Counted from the first letter of the stretch, positions 9,787 to 18,562 are shown. The stretch is DNA of 64,000 nt from Photobacterium leiognathi (GCF_030685535.1 NZ_CP131601.1:930001-994000); one strand, 5' to 3'. The notes: generated by a model not told the origin, from the letters alone. Numbers and translations: made by a program.

Positions 9787-10054
9787 TATACCCAAGTAAC
9801 TTCAAGATGGAGTGTTCAGCGAGATGACCTTAGTTCTCAGGCGCGGCAACGATTCGAAGATATAGTGGTTCTACATTGAGAATCGTTAACAAAGTCTGAG
9901 AGCTAAGGACGCTCGCCCTTTGGGATCGTGCCACTGAGCCGACTTCTTGCGTCAGGCAACTTGGAAAGAGCTCGCTATTCCGCTTCGTTGTCTTCCTTGA
10001 ATTCAACTCAGTGACCTCGCTCTGAATCAGGCATCTTGAAGTCGCTTGGGTATA
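9787..10054. repeat. MITE-like palindromic intergenic repeat (~268 bp)
   Basis: The ends are imperfect inverted repeats: TATACCCAAGTAACTTCAAG at the left matches the complement of the right end (TATACCCAAGCGACTTCAAG), and similarity continues for about 45 bases. Inside are nested inverted repeats CCTTAG-TCTCAG/CTGAGAGCTAAGG and an exact AACGATTC/GAATCGTT hairpin. It has no coding capacity and fills the 321-base gap between the lipoprotein gene and smrB. Similar elements are, to my recollection, scattered in Vibrionaceae genomes. Confidence 0.75.
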
Positions 10055-10085
10055 AACGTATTTTTATGTCTTACTCGCTGTTGGG

Positions 10086-10616
10086 TTAACGCTCAGGCAC
10101 TTCAATTAATACCAGTAGCGCACCATTACCACCGAATTCTAGTGGGGCTTGATGAAAGGCTAATACATCAGGATGTTGCGCCAACCACATCGGTGCTTTC
10201 TGTTTTAAAATGTGTTTGCCAATACCGTGCATAACGCAAGCACAAGACACATTTTCTTTAATACATGCGGCAATCATTGCAGCTAATTCTCTTTTGGCTT
10301 CTTGCTGCGTCATACCATGCATATCTAAGTAAATGTCAGGCACATAAACGCCACGACGTAATTTTTTTACTTCATATTTAGACACACCATCACGGGCGTA
10401 TTGTACAGGGCCATTCTCACTCAGATGTGGTTCAAACTCATCTGAGAAATAAAATTCATGGTTTTGGGTTTCTTTACCCATGACTTTTGTTTTATCGGCT
10501 TTTGAAGTCTGTTTGCGTGGCGTGATTATGGTATCATGCGACAACTTTTTTACGCCTTTTATCGCATCCTTGAAGAGAGCCATCTCTTCATCAACGTTTG
10601 GATCTTTTTTACTCAT
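10086..10616 (-). CDS. smrB: Ribosome rescue factor / endonuclease SmrB
   Basis: SmrB recognises collided ribosomes and cleaves the mRNA between them, starting rescue of stalled translation. The 176-residue protein has an N-terminal charged extension and a C-terminal Smr domain (about 95-175). That domain has the signature DMHG in DIYLDMHGMTQQEAKREL and the HGIGKHIL loop (HGxG type). It ends with the beta strands GGNGALLVLIE. The family's usual DLHG is DMHG here, a conservative change. It is divergent from prmB with about 50 bp between starts, the same neighbour as in E. coli (yfcN-prmB). Confidence 0.93.
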   Translation of the reverse strand: MSKKDPNVDEEMALFKDAIKGVKKLSHDTIITPRKQTSKADKTKVMGKETQNHEFYFSDEFEPHLSENGPVQYARDGVSKYEVKKLRRGVYVPDIYLDMHGMTQQEAKRELAAMIAACIKENVSCACVMHGIGKHILKQKAPMWLAQHPDVLAFHQAPLEFGGNGALLVLIEVPER

Positions 10617-10669
10617 AATGAAATTCCAACAACTATATAGCGGTAATGTCGCGTTTTTCGGAGGCTATT

Positions 10670-11602
10670 TTGGATAAGATTTTTGTCGACGAAGCTGTCA
10701 ACGAACTTCACACATTGCAAGACATGTTACGTTGGACGGTAAGCCGTTTCAATGCCGCAGGTCTTTTTTATGGTCATGGTACAGATAATGCGTGGGACGA
10801 AGCTGTTCAGCTTGTGCTGCCAACGCTTTACTTACCTTTAGATGTACCGCCTGAAGTACGTGATTCTCGTTTAACGAGCAGCGAACGTCATCGTATTGTT
10901 GAGCGTGTTATTCGTCGTATTAACGAGCGTACACCAGTGTCATACCTAACAAATATTGCATATTTCTGTGGTATGGAGTTCTTTGTTGATGAGCGTGTAT
11001 TAATTCCACGTTCGCCAATTGGTGAGCTAATCGAAAACCGTTTCGAACCATTCTTAAGCCAAGAGCCTACACGTATTATGGACTTATGTACGGGTAGTGG
11101 CTGTATTGGTATTGCTTGTGCGCACATGTTCCCTGAAGCGGAAGTCGATATCGTTGATATCTCAGCAGATGCGTTAGCCGTGGCTGAGCAGAATATCGCT
11201 GATCATGGTTTAGAGCAACAAGTGATCCCACTTCGCTCAGATCTGCTTCGTGATGTACCAAAAGATAAGTACGATCTATTGGTAACGAATCCACCGTATG
11301 TGGATCAAGAAGATATGGACAGCTTACCGGATGAATTCCGACATGAGCCAGAGCTTGGTTTAGCGGCGGGCTCTGACGGCTTGAAGTTGGTTCGTCGTAT
11401 TCTTGCTAATGCACCAGATTACCTAAAAGAAGACGGTATTCTGATCTGTGAAGTGGGCAACTCAATGATCCACATGGAAGAGCAATACCCGCATATTCCA
11501 TTCACATGGCTTGAGTTTGACAATGGCGGCCACGGCGTGTTCATGTTAACTCGCCAGCAGCTAGTGGATTGTGCAGAAGATTTCGCACTTTACCGCGATT
11601 AA
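10670..11602 (+). CDS. prmB: 50S ribosomal protein L3 N5-glutamine methyltransferase PrmB
   Basis: PrmB methylates a glutamine of ribosomal protein L3 using S-adenosylmethionine. The SAM-binding motif is [14 protein letters not shown] and the amide-methyltransferase motif is NPPY in [10 protein letters not shown]. The ATG at 10646 is not the likely start. The TTG at 10670 gives (M)[19 protein letters not shown], which aligns with the E. coli N-terminus, and GGAGG at 10660-10664 sits five bases before it. The 310-residue length then equals E. coli PrmB. A long-loop terminator follows. Confidence 0.94.
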   Translation: MDKIFVDEAVNELHTLQDMLRWTVSRFNAAGLFYGHGTDNAWDEAVQLVLPTLYLPLDVPPEVRDSRLTSSERHRIVERVIRRINERTPVSYLTNIAYFCGMEFFVDERVLIPRSPIGELIENRFEPFLSQEPTRIMDLCTGSGCIGIACAHMFPEAEVDIVDISADALAVAEQNIADHGLEQQVIPLRSDLLRDVPKDKYDLLVTNPPYVDQEDMDSLPDEFRHEPELGLAAGSDGLKLVRRILANAPDYLKEDGILICEVGNSMIHMEEQYPHIPFTWLEFDNGGHGVFMLTRQQLVDCAEDFALYRD

Positions 11603-11641
11603 TGACTGATCAGTGTCTTATTCTAGGGCGCTGATTAAACA

Positions 11642-11702
11642 AAAACGGCATGAGGTTACGGATAGATCTTAATAAAGATGCAGTAATATCATGCCGTTTT
11701 TT
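11642..11702. terminator. Bidirectional terminator between prmB and queC
   Basis: The inverted repeat AAAACGGCATGA/TCATGCCGTTTT has a ~35-base loop and T/A runs on both sides. It serves the convergent prmB and queC. Confidence 0.7.
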
Positions 11703-11726
11703 GTCTTTTATTGATAAGCTTAGAGC

Positions 11727-12425
11727 TTATGCTTGATGCTTCGCTTGTTTTTCTTTAAGCGCATTCATTACCGTCTCTTTATGATCTAAGTAATCATATA
11801 AGCCAGCACGACGTAAATCACACGATGGGCAATCGCCACAACCATCGCCGATAACACCGTTATAGCATGTCAGTGTTTTCTCACGTACGTAATCAAGTTT
11901 GCCGTATTGATCGGCTAGTGCCCATGTTTCAGCTTTGTTTAGCCACATTAATGGGGTATCGATTTTAAGTTGGCGATCCATACCGAGCACAAGTGATCGG
12001 TTCAGTGATTTTACAAATTCATCACGGCAATCAGGGTAGCCAGAAAAATCGGTTTCACACACCCCTGTGATCACGGTTTCTGCACCAATTTGGTAGGCGT
12101 AAATACCGGCGAGGGTTAAGAATAAAATATTACGGCCTGGTACAAATGAGTTAGGTAAGCCGTTCGCTTGAAGCTCATGAGAAACTGCGATGTTGTCACG
12201 AGTCAGTGAACTGATCGCAAGTTCGTTTAATAAACCTACATCCATCACTTTATGGGCTGTTACACCAAGATCTTTTGCAATTGCTTCAGCAACTTCAATT
12301 TCAAGCTTATGGCGTTGACCATAATCGAAAGTAATACAATGCACTTCATCGTAATGAGCAAGGGCTTGGATAAGGCAAGTCGTCGAATCTTGACCGCCAC
12401 TGAAGACAACAACAGCTTTTGACAT
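11727..12425 (-). CDS. queC: 7-cyano-7-deazaguanine synthase QueC
   Basis: QueC converts 7-carboxy-7-deazaguanine to preQ0 using ATP and ammonia, a step in queuosine tRNA modification. The 232-residue protein opens with the PP-loop ATP pyrophosphatase motif [10 protein letters not shown]. Near the C-terminus it has the zinc-binding cysteine cluster [19 protein letters not shown]. The start ATG 12425 has AAGGATCACC upstream. The leader contains a minus-strand terminator-like hairpin at 12587-12613, so attenuation or a separate small transcript is possible. No preQ1 riboswitch consensus is recognisable. Confidence 0.95.
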   Translation of the reverse strand: MSKAVVVFSGGQDSTTCLIQALAHYDEVHCITFDYGQRHKLEIEVAEAIAKDLGVTAHKVMDVGLLNELAISSLTRDNIAVSHELQANGLPNSFVPGRNILFLTLAGIYAYQIGAETVITGVCETDFSGYPDCRDEFVKSLNRSLVLGMDRQLKIDTPLMWLNKAETWALADQYGKLDYVREKTLTCYNGVIGDGCGDCPSCDLRRAGLYDYLDHKETVMNALKEKQAKHQA

Positions 12426-12586
12426 TGAGGTGATCCTTTATTGAATATTACCGAGAAACAGTCGGTAGAAAGACATTCAGTTGAACGTGGCTCTTATGCT
12501 AACTCAGCTGCTGAGTTGTGCAAAGTTTTTGATCTGGTTGTTACCACTCTAAACGAGTAAAGCGATTAATGTGTCGAATAACAGGT

Positions 12587-12613
12587 AAAAAAAAGCCGCA
12601 CATAAAGTACGGC
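12587..12613 (-). terminator. Terminator or attenuator upstream of queC
   Basis: On the minus strand, GCCGTAC/GTGCGGC (one wobble pair) with a 5-base loop is followed by eight T residues. It lies 160 bases before queC and about 85 bases beyond a first terminator. It therefore ends a short minus-strand transcript or regulates queC. The remainder of 12426-12766 shows only small hairpins (CTCAG/CTGAG, ACCGA/TCGGT). Confidence 0.6.
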
Positions 12614-12695
12614 GAAATGCGAATCACTGTAACGAAAAGTCAAGCTAAGGCAGTGCTTGTATTTTCTAAGTTCAACGCAACACAGACACAAATTT

Positions 12696-12730
12696 AAAAA
12701 GGAGGGGGAGGCGCTGTGGCTAACCTCCCC
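12696..12730 (-). terminator. Terminator of the cysteine-synthase-family gene
   Basis: On the minus strand a GC-rich stem GGGGAGG/CCTCCCC is followed by CTCCTTTTT. It lies 37 bases after the stop of the gene ending at 12767. Confidence 0.7.
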
Positions 12731-12766
12731 AAGGGGCTGTTCTTTAAGTGTTTGGTTAAATGGTGC

Positions 12767-13837
12767 TTACCATTGACCTGAATGTTCTAGTTGTTCGAGT
12801 TTCTCAGTATAAGCGGATAAATCACCGATGTTTTCTTCAATCCATTCTGCGTTGTAGTAAGTATCAAGGTAACGTTCACCGCTATCACACAGTAGCGTTA
12901 CGATTGAACCTGTTTCACCACGGGCTTTCATTTCAGCTGCAATTTGCAATACACCAAAGAGGTTAGTCCCTGTTGATGCGCCTGCTTTACGACCGATAAT
13001 GCGTTCTAACCAATGCACTGTGGCAACACTGGCAGCATCTGGGATTTTGCGCATTTCGTCGATCACATCAGGAATAAAGCTTGGCTCTACACGTGGACGA
13101 CCAATACCTTCAATACGACTGCCTGTATTACCTGTGATTGTGTTGTCACGTTGCATAAAGTAGTCATGGAACACAGAATTTTCAGGATCAACCACACATA
13201 ATTGTGTCGGTTGCATTTGGTAACGAATATAGCGACCGATTGTGGCTGATGTACCGCCTGTACCTGGGCTCATTACAATCCAGCTTGGTACGGGGAAGCG
13301 TTCTAACTTCATTTGATCAAAAATACTGTTAGCAATGTTGTTATTACCGCGCCAGTCAGTGGCACGTTCAGCATAGGTAAATTGATCCATGTAGTGACCA
13401 TTTAACTCTTTGGCTAAACGGCGAGATTCGTCATAAATAGCTGCTGGTGAATCTACAAAGTGGGCTTTACCACCGTAAAATTCGATTTGTTCAATTTTCT
13501 TACGTGCAGTTTTACGTGGCACAACAGCAATAAAAGGCAAGCCCAATAAACGTGCAAAGTAGGCTTCAGAAACGGCTGTACTACCTGATGATGATTCGAT
13601 GATCGTTGTGCCTTCTTTGATCCAGCCATTACATAATGCATAGAGGAACAAAGAACGTGCTAGACGGTGCTTTAAACTTCCAGTTGGGTGAGTGCTTTCA
13701 TCTTTTAGGTAAATATCGATGCCGTCTAAGCTTGGTAATTCTAATTTAATTAAGTGGGTATCTGCTGAGCGTTGGTAATCCGCATCAATTTTACGGATCG
13801 CGTTGTTTACCCATTGGTTGTTGTCTTTTTGTGTCAT
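12767..13837 (-). CDS. PLP-dependent cysteine synthase-family protein (probable cysteine desulfhydrase)
   Basis: This 356-residue type II PLP enzyme is related to cysteine synthase/cystathionine beta-synthase. The PLP lysine is in HPTGSLKHRLARSLF, and the substrate/phosphate loops are ESSSGSTAVSEA and SPGTGGTSATIGRY. The sequence diverges from CysK/CysM and resembles the stand-alone group that includes L-cysteine desulfhydrases. It is divergent from a gene closely resembling DecR, the Lrp-type regulator of cysteine detoxification in E. coli. I therefore infer breakdown of excess cysteine rather than biosynthesis; the exact reaction is not proven by sequence. Confidence 0.85.
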   Translation of the reverse strand: MTQKDNNQWVNNAIRKIDADYQRSADTHLIKLELPSLDGIDIYLKDESTHPTGSLKHRLARSLFLYALCNGWIKEGTTIIESSSGSTAVSEAYFARLLGLPFIAVVPRKTARKKIEQIEFYGGKAHFVDSPAAIYDESRRLAKELNGHYMDQFTYAERATDWRGNNNIANSIFDQMKLERFPVPSWIVMSPGTGGTSATIGRYIRYQMQPTQLCVVDPENSVFHDYFMQRDNTITGNTGSRIEGIGRPRVEPSFIPDVIDEMRKIPDAASVATVHWLERIIGRKAGASTGTNLFGVLQIAAEMKARGETGSIVTLLCDSGERYLDTYYNAEWIEENIGDLSAYTEKLEQLEHSGQW

Positions 13838-13998
13838 GCTAATAACCTTACTTGTCTTATTTATTATTGTTGTTGTTTTTATGTGTTTTGCTTAACAATT
13901 ATATTACCAATATCAAAGGAAAAATCTTTGCTTTGTTTTGCAGAAAAACGATAAAATTTAGAAAATTTTTCTACTTTATGATTTAAGGGTGGTAAAGA

Positions 13999-14460
13999 AT
14001 GTCAACTTTAGATAGTGTTGATAGAACATTACTGCGATTGCTTCAAAAAGATGCAACCTTGGCCTTATCGGAATTGGCTGATGCGGTAAATTTAACCACA
14101 ACACCATGTTGGAAGCGCTTAAAGCGATTAGAAGAAGAAGGTATTTTACGCCAGCGTGTGGCGTTATTAGATGCGGCAAAGCTAGGTTTGTCTTTTACCG
14201 CTTTTGTTCAGATCAAAACCAGTAACCATTCTAAAGAGTGGTACAACACATTTGTGAATACGGTATCAGATTTTCCTGAAGTGATGGAGTTCTACCGTAT
14301 GGCGGGTGATTACGACTACATGATGAAAGTGCAAGTGGCCGATATGCAGGCATTCGATCTGTTCTACAAAAAGCTAGTTAACAGTATTGAAGGGTTAACC
14401 AATGTAACTTCTACTTTTGCGATGGAGCCATTGAAGTACACTACTGCATTACCTGTATAG
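13999..14460 (+). CDS. decR: Lrp/AsnC-family regulator DecR (cysteine-responsive)
   Basis: The 153-residue protein has an N-terminal helix-turn-helix ([28 protein letters not shown]) and a C-terminal RAM/Lrp ligand domain. It is very similar along its length to E. coli YbaO/DecR, including [30 protein letters not shown] and the end [13 protein letters not shown]. DecR senses L-cysteine and activates a desulfhydrase operon in E. coli. Here it is divergent from a PLP-dependent cysteine-family enzyme, the likely target, with the 161-bp intergenic region holding both promoters. AAGGGTGG precedes the start. A bidirectional terminator separates it from tesB. Confidence 0.9.
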   Translation: MSTLDSVDRTLLRLLQKDATLALSELADAVNLTTTPCWKRLKRLEEEGILRQRVALLDAAKLGLSFTAFVQIKTSNHSKEWYNTFVNTVSDFPEVMEFYRMAGDYDYMMKVQVADMQAFDLFYKKLVNSIEGLTNVTSTFAMEPLKYTTALPV

Positions 14461-14492
14461 CCGTTACTAGGTACAGATAGAAAGGTTCAAAT

Positions 14493-14521
14493 AAAAAAGG
14501 CAGCGTTGATTCGCTGCCTTT
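14493..14521. terminator. Bidirectional terminator between decR and tesB
   Basis: The perfect 10-bp stem AAAGGCAGCG/CGCTGCCTTT has a TTGATT loop and A/T runs on both sides. Confidence 0.8.
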
Positions 14522-14546
14522 GTCGTTACAATGAGTGATTACAAGC

Positions 14547-15404
14547 TTAGCGCTGACGGATCAAACCTTCTTGTACTGCTGATGCAACCAATTCACCTTT
14601 TTGGTTATAGATCTCACCACGGACAATACCACGAGAACCACTGGCTGATGGGCTATCAATGGCATAAAGCAACCATTCATCCATCTTAAATGGGCGGTGG
14701 AACCACATTGAATGGTCAATAGTTGCCACTTGCATTTTCGGGCTAAACAGGGTCACACCATGTGGTTGTAGTGCTGTTACAAGGAAGCCCCAATCCGATG
14801 CATAGGCCAACATATAGTGATGGATACTTAAATCATCAGGCATTGTGCCATTAGCTTTAATCCATAAATATTGTTTTGGCTCCGTGGCTGTTGGCATTAA
14901 AGGGTTTACTACGTTTACTGGACGAACCTCAACAGGGCGTTTTTTGCCAAAGGTTTCAACAATTTTTGGCGGAAGGTATTGTGCAATAGAATCAACCAAT
15001 TGAGTTTCAGAAGCTAATCCTTCAGGTCCCGCTACATTAGGCATGGTGGATTGATGATCAAATCCTGCTTCATTTGCCTGATAAGAGGCGGTTAAGAAGA
15101 AAATCGGTTCACCATTTTGAATTGCTTTAACACGACGGGTGCTGAAGCTTTTACCGTCGCGCAATTTTTCCACATCATAAATGATCGGTTTTTCAGGGTT
15201 ACCTGGACGCAGAAAATAGCTATGGAATGAATGTAAAAAACGTTCTTTCTCAACAGTTTGTTTAGCAGCAGATAAAGACTGATCAATAACCTGACCACCA
15301 TAAACTTGAGGTAGCCCAAGGTTTTCACTTTGACCTCTGAAAAGATCAAGCTCAAGTTGTTCTAATTGTAAAAGATTGAGAAGTTCGTTCAGCTCTTTAC
15401 TCAT
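14547..15404 (-). CDS. tesB: Acyl-CoA thioesterase II TesB
   Basis: TesB hydrolyses medium- and long-chain acyl-CoA to free acid and CoA. The 285-residue protein has a double hot-dog fold. The N-terminal repeat shows [19 protein letters not shown], and the C-terminal repeat shows [13 protein letters not shown], where the aspartate matches the catalytic Asp of E. coli Tes[23 protein letters not shown] and the terminal QEGLIR supply the partner residues. Length is one residue shorter than E. coli (286). It is divergent from ybaY, as in E. coli, so the pairing is conserved. Confidence 0.95.
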   Translation of the reverse strand: MSKELNELLNLLQLEQLELDLFRGQSENLGLPQVYGGQVIDQSLSAAKQTVEKERFLHSFHSYFLRPGNPEKPIIYDVEKLRDGKSFSTRRVKAIQNGEPIFFLTASYQANEAGFDHQSTMPNVAGPEGLASETQLVDSIAQYLPPKIVETFGKKRPVEVRPVNVVNPLMPTATEPKQYLWIKANGTMPDDLSIHHYMLAYASDWGFLVTALQPHGVTLFSPKMQVATIDHSMWFHRPFKMDEWLLYAIDSPSASGSRGIVRGEIYNQKGELVASAVQEGLIRQR

Positions 15405-15527
15405 CTAAGCACCATTAATTATGTTACTATCAGTACGATTTGGGAAATCAAGTTCAAATAGATTGGATTGGTTTTATTAATATTTGAGCTTTATAGCAAT
15501 ATAGATTAGGGATTAATAGAGAAGAAT

Positions 15528-15947
15528 ATGAAAAATTCTTTTGCATGGTTTGGCCTTCTTCTTGCTGTTTTGGCGATCACCGCGTGTACTAACCTTTTAC
15601 CCACTGATAGTGATGTCGGAACGTTAAAGGGAACAGTTAGTTATCGTGAACGCATCGTTTTACCTAATAATGCACGTATTGTGGTGTCATTGGTGGAAAC
15701 AAATGCACAAGATAACAATAGTTCAAAAGTGATCAGCCAACATTCGTTCCTTGCTGAAGGTGCTCAGCCTCCTGTTGAATTCACATTGAACTACGTAAAA
15801 AGCAAATTAAAGCCTGATACCTTGTATCGAGTGATTGCAACCATAGAGGTGGATGACAAGTTACTATTTAGTAACCAGTCGACCAAAGCATTGAATATCG
15901 ATCCTTTGACAACAACGCGAGTTGATATTCCATTAGTAAAAGCCTAA
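15528..15947 (+). CDS. ybaY: YbaY-family lipoprotein
   Basis: The 139-residue protein has a signal peptide and lipobox (LLAVLAITACTN), so it is a predicted lipoprotein. The mature part is a beta-sandwich of the YbaY type: GTVSYRERIVLPNNARIVVSLVE, then FTLNYVKSKLKPDTLYRVIATI and a VDIPLVKA end. The function of YbaY is not known. Position next to tesB and ybaZ follows the E. coli order tesB-ybaY-ybaZ-ffs. A terminator lies 26 bases after the stop, just before an insertion sequence. Confidence 0.88.
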   Translation: MKNSFAWFGLLLAVLAITACTNLLPTDSDVGTLKGTVSYRERIVLPNNARIVVSLVETNAQDNNSSKVISQHSFLAEGAQPPVEFTLNYVKSKLKPDTLYRVIATIEVDDKLLFSNQSTKALNIDPLTTTRVDIPLVKA

Positions 15948-15972
15948 TTTGCTGCTAACGTATTAAAATACC

Positions 15973-16005
15973 AAGCCCGATGAACACTGTTTATCGGGCT
16001 TTTTC
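15973..16005 (+). terminator. Terminator of ybaY
   Basis: The stem AAGCCCGAT/ATCGGGCTT is followed by TTTTCTT; it ends 26 bp before the insertion sequence. Confidence 0.75.
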
Positions 16006-16020
16006 TTATTCAGAAAAACC

Positions 16021-16031
16021 ATCCCAGCGGT
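16021..16031 (+). repeat. Left target-site duplication of IS copy 1
   Basis: The 11-bp ATCCCAGCGGT is repeated exactly at 17463-17473, flanking the element. It consists of former 3' codons of ybaZ. Confidence 0.9.
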
Positions 16032-16040
16032 TAACACCTA

Positions 16041-17372
16041 TCACTTAAGGTGTTTGGAACGAACTGGATAACGAGTTTTATTGATACGAACGGCTCTCTG
16101 CTTGGGCCGTTTTTTTCTTTCAGGTAATATGTAACGCTTTACTTGTTTTCTCATTGCTCTCAGTTTTTGAGGAATTGAACCTGGCGAAGCGATGGCACAC
16201 CACATTAATTCATCTTGAATATCTCTTAACGCCATCATAAAACTTATCCGTAATGGTGAAACATTCGCTTCTGCCGCTATTCTACTTATTTCTAAGCGAA
16301 CAAGATTATAAGCTATCAATATTCCCCATATTTCTTGCTCAATACCTTCTACTGATTGACTACGCAATAATATTTCATCTTCAAGCATGTCATGTTTTAT
16401 TTCACCATAACTGTTTTCTATCTCCCAACGTTCGAAATAAACATCAAGCAAAGCTTGATAGCTATAATGCTCACCAACTAAGGAAGTAAGAAGCCCTTGG
16501 ATATGATATTTTTGAGTTTTTTCTGGATAAAGCACTAATCGAGCTTGCCATTTTTCAGGAAGGCTTGGGTCTTTAGCTCTTGCATATTTGGATACATCCA
16601 TTTCTACAATCAAATCTCGTCCTGCTTCATCAAGCTGCTTAATGACGGTATATCGCGTATTTGATTTAATTGGAGTCATCCAATGACTCGAATCATGCTG
16701 ACGTTGCCAATTAATCATCAACTCGGCGCCAAGATAACATCGGTCAAAAATAGTTAAAGAATCTGGCGTTATTGAGGATATAAGCTGTTTAGCATAGTTC
16801 TCTTCACCAATATTGCTGGGACCAAATGCTACGTTGTGTATTAATCGACTACGAAGGGAGCATAAAGCACATAACCTGACGATAGGGTATTCTGTATGCT
16901 GTATCTTACCGTGTTTGACATACTGAAAGTGACTCGCTAATTCTGGAGTATCATGACTTCTAAATTGAGTTCCATCGACAGAGAAAAGGCGTAAGCCTTT
17001 CCATGTGTCTCCGCTATCTTCGGCTTTCGTCCAATATTTGGCAGTGAGTGAGAAAAGTGCTTTTAGAGGCTGTGCTGTCAATCGTTTTCGCGCCTGAGGG
17101 ATAGCACTTGGTGCAATAGAATCACCTTGTGATCGCGATAATTGCAAATCAAGTTTATTCAAGACATCGGTTATCGATCTATTACGATATAGGCCAATTC
17201 CAACGATTAACCAAACAACCAATTCCGCAGGTAATTTTCGTCTGCGTATACTGGCCTTATTGGTTTCATCTAATGCTTGTTGAATCCACTCAAGAGGTAA
17301 GTCTCTTTGAAATAATGAGAGTGATTCTGGTGCTGCAAACGCATCTACATCAATGAGCCAATGTGACAACAT
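16041..17372 (-). CDS. IS4-family transposase (copy 1)
   Basis: The product of 443 residues begins MLSHWLIDVDAFAAPESLSL. The frame is open to 17441, but the upstream 23 codons are read from a hairpin, so the start at 17372 is preferred. DDE residues of the RNase H fold are visible in FSVDGTQF, IFDRCYLGAEL and the IS4 signature Y-2-R-3-E-6-K (YFERWEIENSYGEIK). It cuts and pastes the element. A GGGGG that could act as ribosome site lies inside the hairpin at 17375-17410, which would limit expression. Amino-acid sequence equals that of the second copy. Confidence 0.93.
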   Translation of the reverse strand: MLSHWLIDVDAFAAPESLSLFQRDLPLEWIQQALDETNKASIRRRKLPAELVVWLIVGIGLYRNRSITDVLNKLDLQLSRSQGDSIAPSAIPQARKRLTAQPLKALFSLTAKYWTKAEDSGDTWKGLRLFSVDGTQFRSHDTPELASHFQYVKHGKIQHTEYPIVRLCALCSLRSRLIHNVAFGPSNIGEENYAKQLISSITPDSLTIFDRCYLGAELMINWQRQHDSSHWMTPIKSNTRYTVIKQLDEAGRDLIVEMDVSKYARAKDPSLPEKWQARLVLYPEKTQKYHIQGLLTSLVGEHYSYQALLDVYFERWEIENSYGEIKHDMLEDEILLRSQSVEGIEQEIWGILIAYNLVRLEISRIAAEANVSPLRISFMMALRDIQDELMWCAIASPGSIPQKLRAMRKQVKRYILPERKKRPKQRAVRINKTRYPVRSKHLK

Positions 17373-17374
17373 AA

Positions 17375-17410
17375 AAAATACCCCCAGTTTTGCAAAACTG
17401 AGGGTATTTT
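17375..17410 (-). terminator. Hairpin ahead of the transposase start (copy 1)
   Basis: Two 18-base arms (AAAATACCCTCAGTTTTG and its near-complement, one mismatch) meet with no spacer. The minus-strand 3' arm runs into TATTTTTTATG, where ATG is the transposase start. It resembles a terminator that also buries the ribosome site, protecting the element from read-through activation. Confidence 0.65.
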
Positions 17411-17459
17411 TAACTATCTGAAAGATCGTGCAACCAATCAATTTCTTAAGTGATAGGTG

Positions 17460-17759
17460 TTAATCCCAGCGGTAGTGTTTTAAGTTAATTTTTCCTTGCT
17501 CTGAAATCAAAATACCTTCATTACGAAGAGCTTCCATTTGCCTTGCTTTTCCATCGTCTACTAACGAGATTTTACCTTGGCTATTGATCACTCTATGCCA
17601 GGGTAACCTTGAATCTTGTGGAAGGTTAGACAGCAATCGACCAACTTGTCGAGCATAACCAGGAAAGCCTGCAAATTTTGCAATATCACCATAAGTTGAT
17701 ATTTTTCCAACGGGTATTTGATGCACTTGGCTATAGATTTGGTGACAAAAATCGTCCAT
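17460..17759 (-). CDS. ybaZ: Alkyltransferase-like protein (ATL/YbaZ), 3' end altered by IS insertion
   Basis: ATL proteins bind O6-alkylguanine in DNA without repairing it and hand it to nucleotide-excision repair. The 99-residue protein starts at ATG 17759 (MDDFCHQIYSQVHQIPVGKISTYGDIA) with AGG upstream. It has the DNA-recognition helix YARQVGRLLSNLP and PWHRVI, where tryptophan replaces the acceptor cysteine of true alkyltransferases (PCHRVI). The stop codon TAA is the end of the adjacent insertion sequence. Reading across the empty site restores HYRWDGFSE and then a stop, so four residues were lost. E. coli YbaZ ends RYRWNY, so the fold is probably intact. Confidence 0.9.
   Translation of the reverse strand: MDDFCHQIYSQVHQIPVGKISTYGDIAKFAGFPGYARQVGRLLSNLPQDSRLPWHRVINSQGKISLVDDGKARQMEALRNEGILISEQGKINLKHYRWD
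17463..17473 (+). repeat. Right target-site duplication of IS copy 1
   Basis: ATCCCAGCGGT, identical to 16021-16031, within the last codons of ybaZ. Confidence 0.9.
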
Positions 17760-17827
17760 ATTTGTACCTAGAGATGGAAAAAGCCCATCTTTGATTAAAC
17801 AGCAGGATAACGCAAGGAGGTGTTGCC

Positions 17828-18562
17828 ATGTTGTATAAAACAATGCTGATTGCCATAACACTTTTACTTACAGTGCTGGGCGTGAATGCTCTAGCACATA
17901 GCCAAGGTGAATTACCTATTCTGGCTTTAGCTATCCCAGCCTTATGGTTATTACCACAAGGTGGTGTTGCAGCATGGTTATTGCTCATAGGGTTAGGGCT
18001 GTTTGGCTATGCGTTACCAGAGCAACCTGTCGCACTTTCTGTCAGCCTCTTTATGATGTTGCCTATTTTGATCATTTGTACTTCACCTAAAGGGTGTTGG
18101 CAATTAGGCTCTCTGATGATCTCGATTGTCTTAGCCATGAATGCAGGGCTAATGGCATTACAAGGGGAAGGTAAACTTCCAGGTTCGATCACTGCCACGT
18201 TATTACAAATTATAGCCATTGCTATTATTTGGTTTGCGGCACGTAGCTGGCGACCAGTGGAAGGTAATACATGGTGGCCTATTATTCTGGTGATCCCATT
18301 ATGGGTTGGTGGCATGGAGCATGCAGCATTGCTCGCTTTATGTGTTACGGGGATCATTGCAGCACTGCAATCATTGAGTAAAGTGCATCTTGATGAGTGG
18401 ATCCCTAAATTAGCTTGTGTATTGCCAGCAGTTGGTTTTGCTACATTGGTGATCATGCCGCAGTTTGACGTTGCCAACCCTATTTTAGTGTCATGGTTAT
18501 TGGTGCTGGGCGGAGGGTTACTAGGTGAGTCGCTACTAGAAGATCCTGAAGAAGAGGAATAA
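17828..18562 (+). CDS. Multi-pass inner membrane protein, unknown function
   Basis: The 244-residue protein is almost entirely hydrophobic, with about eight membrane segments separated by short loops (for example LALAIPALWLLPQGGVAAWLLLIGLGLFGYAL and PILVSWLLVLGGGLLGESLL). It ends in an acidic tail EDPEEEE. It has a strong ribosome site (AAGGAGGTG). It is divergent from ybaZ with 68 bp between starts and precedes ffs. I recognise it only as a conserved Vibrionaceae-type hypothetical protein with no named domain. Confidence 0.8.
   Translation: MLYKTMLIAITLLLTVLGVNALAHSQGELPILALAIPALWLLPQGGVAAWLLLIGLGLFGYALPEQPVALSVSLFMMLPILIICTSPKGCWQLGSLMISIVLAMNAGLMALQGEGKLPGSITATLLQIIAIAIIWFAARSWRPVEGNTWWPIILVIPLWVGGMEHAALLALCVTGIIAALQSLSKVHLDEWIPKLACVLPAVGFATLVIMPQFDVANPILVSWLLVLGGGLLGESLLEDPEEEE

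Larger units (their letters stand above)
16032..17462 (-). mobile_element. IS4-family insertion sequence, copy 1 (1431 bp)
   Basis: The element has 18-bp perfect terminal inverted repeats (TAACACCTATCACTTAAG) and an 11-bp target duplication, and carries one transposase gene. It is apparently identical to the copy at 46010-47440 (same length and same encoded protein), so both insertions are recent. It sits at the 3' edge of ybaZ and supplies that gene's stop codon. ISfinder name not determined. Confidence 0.95.
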
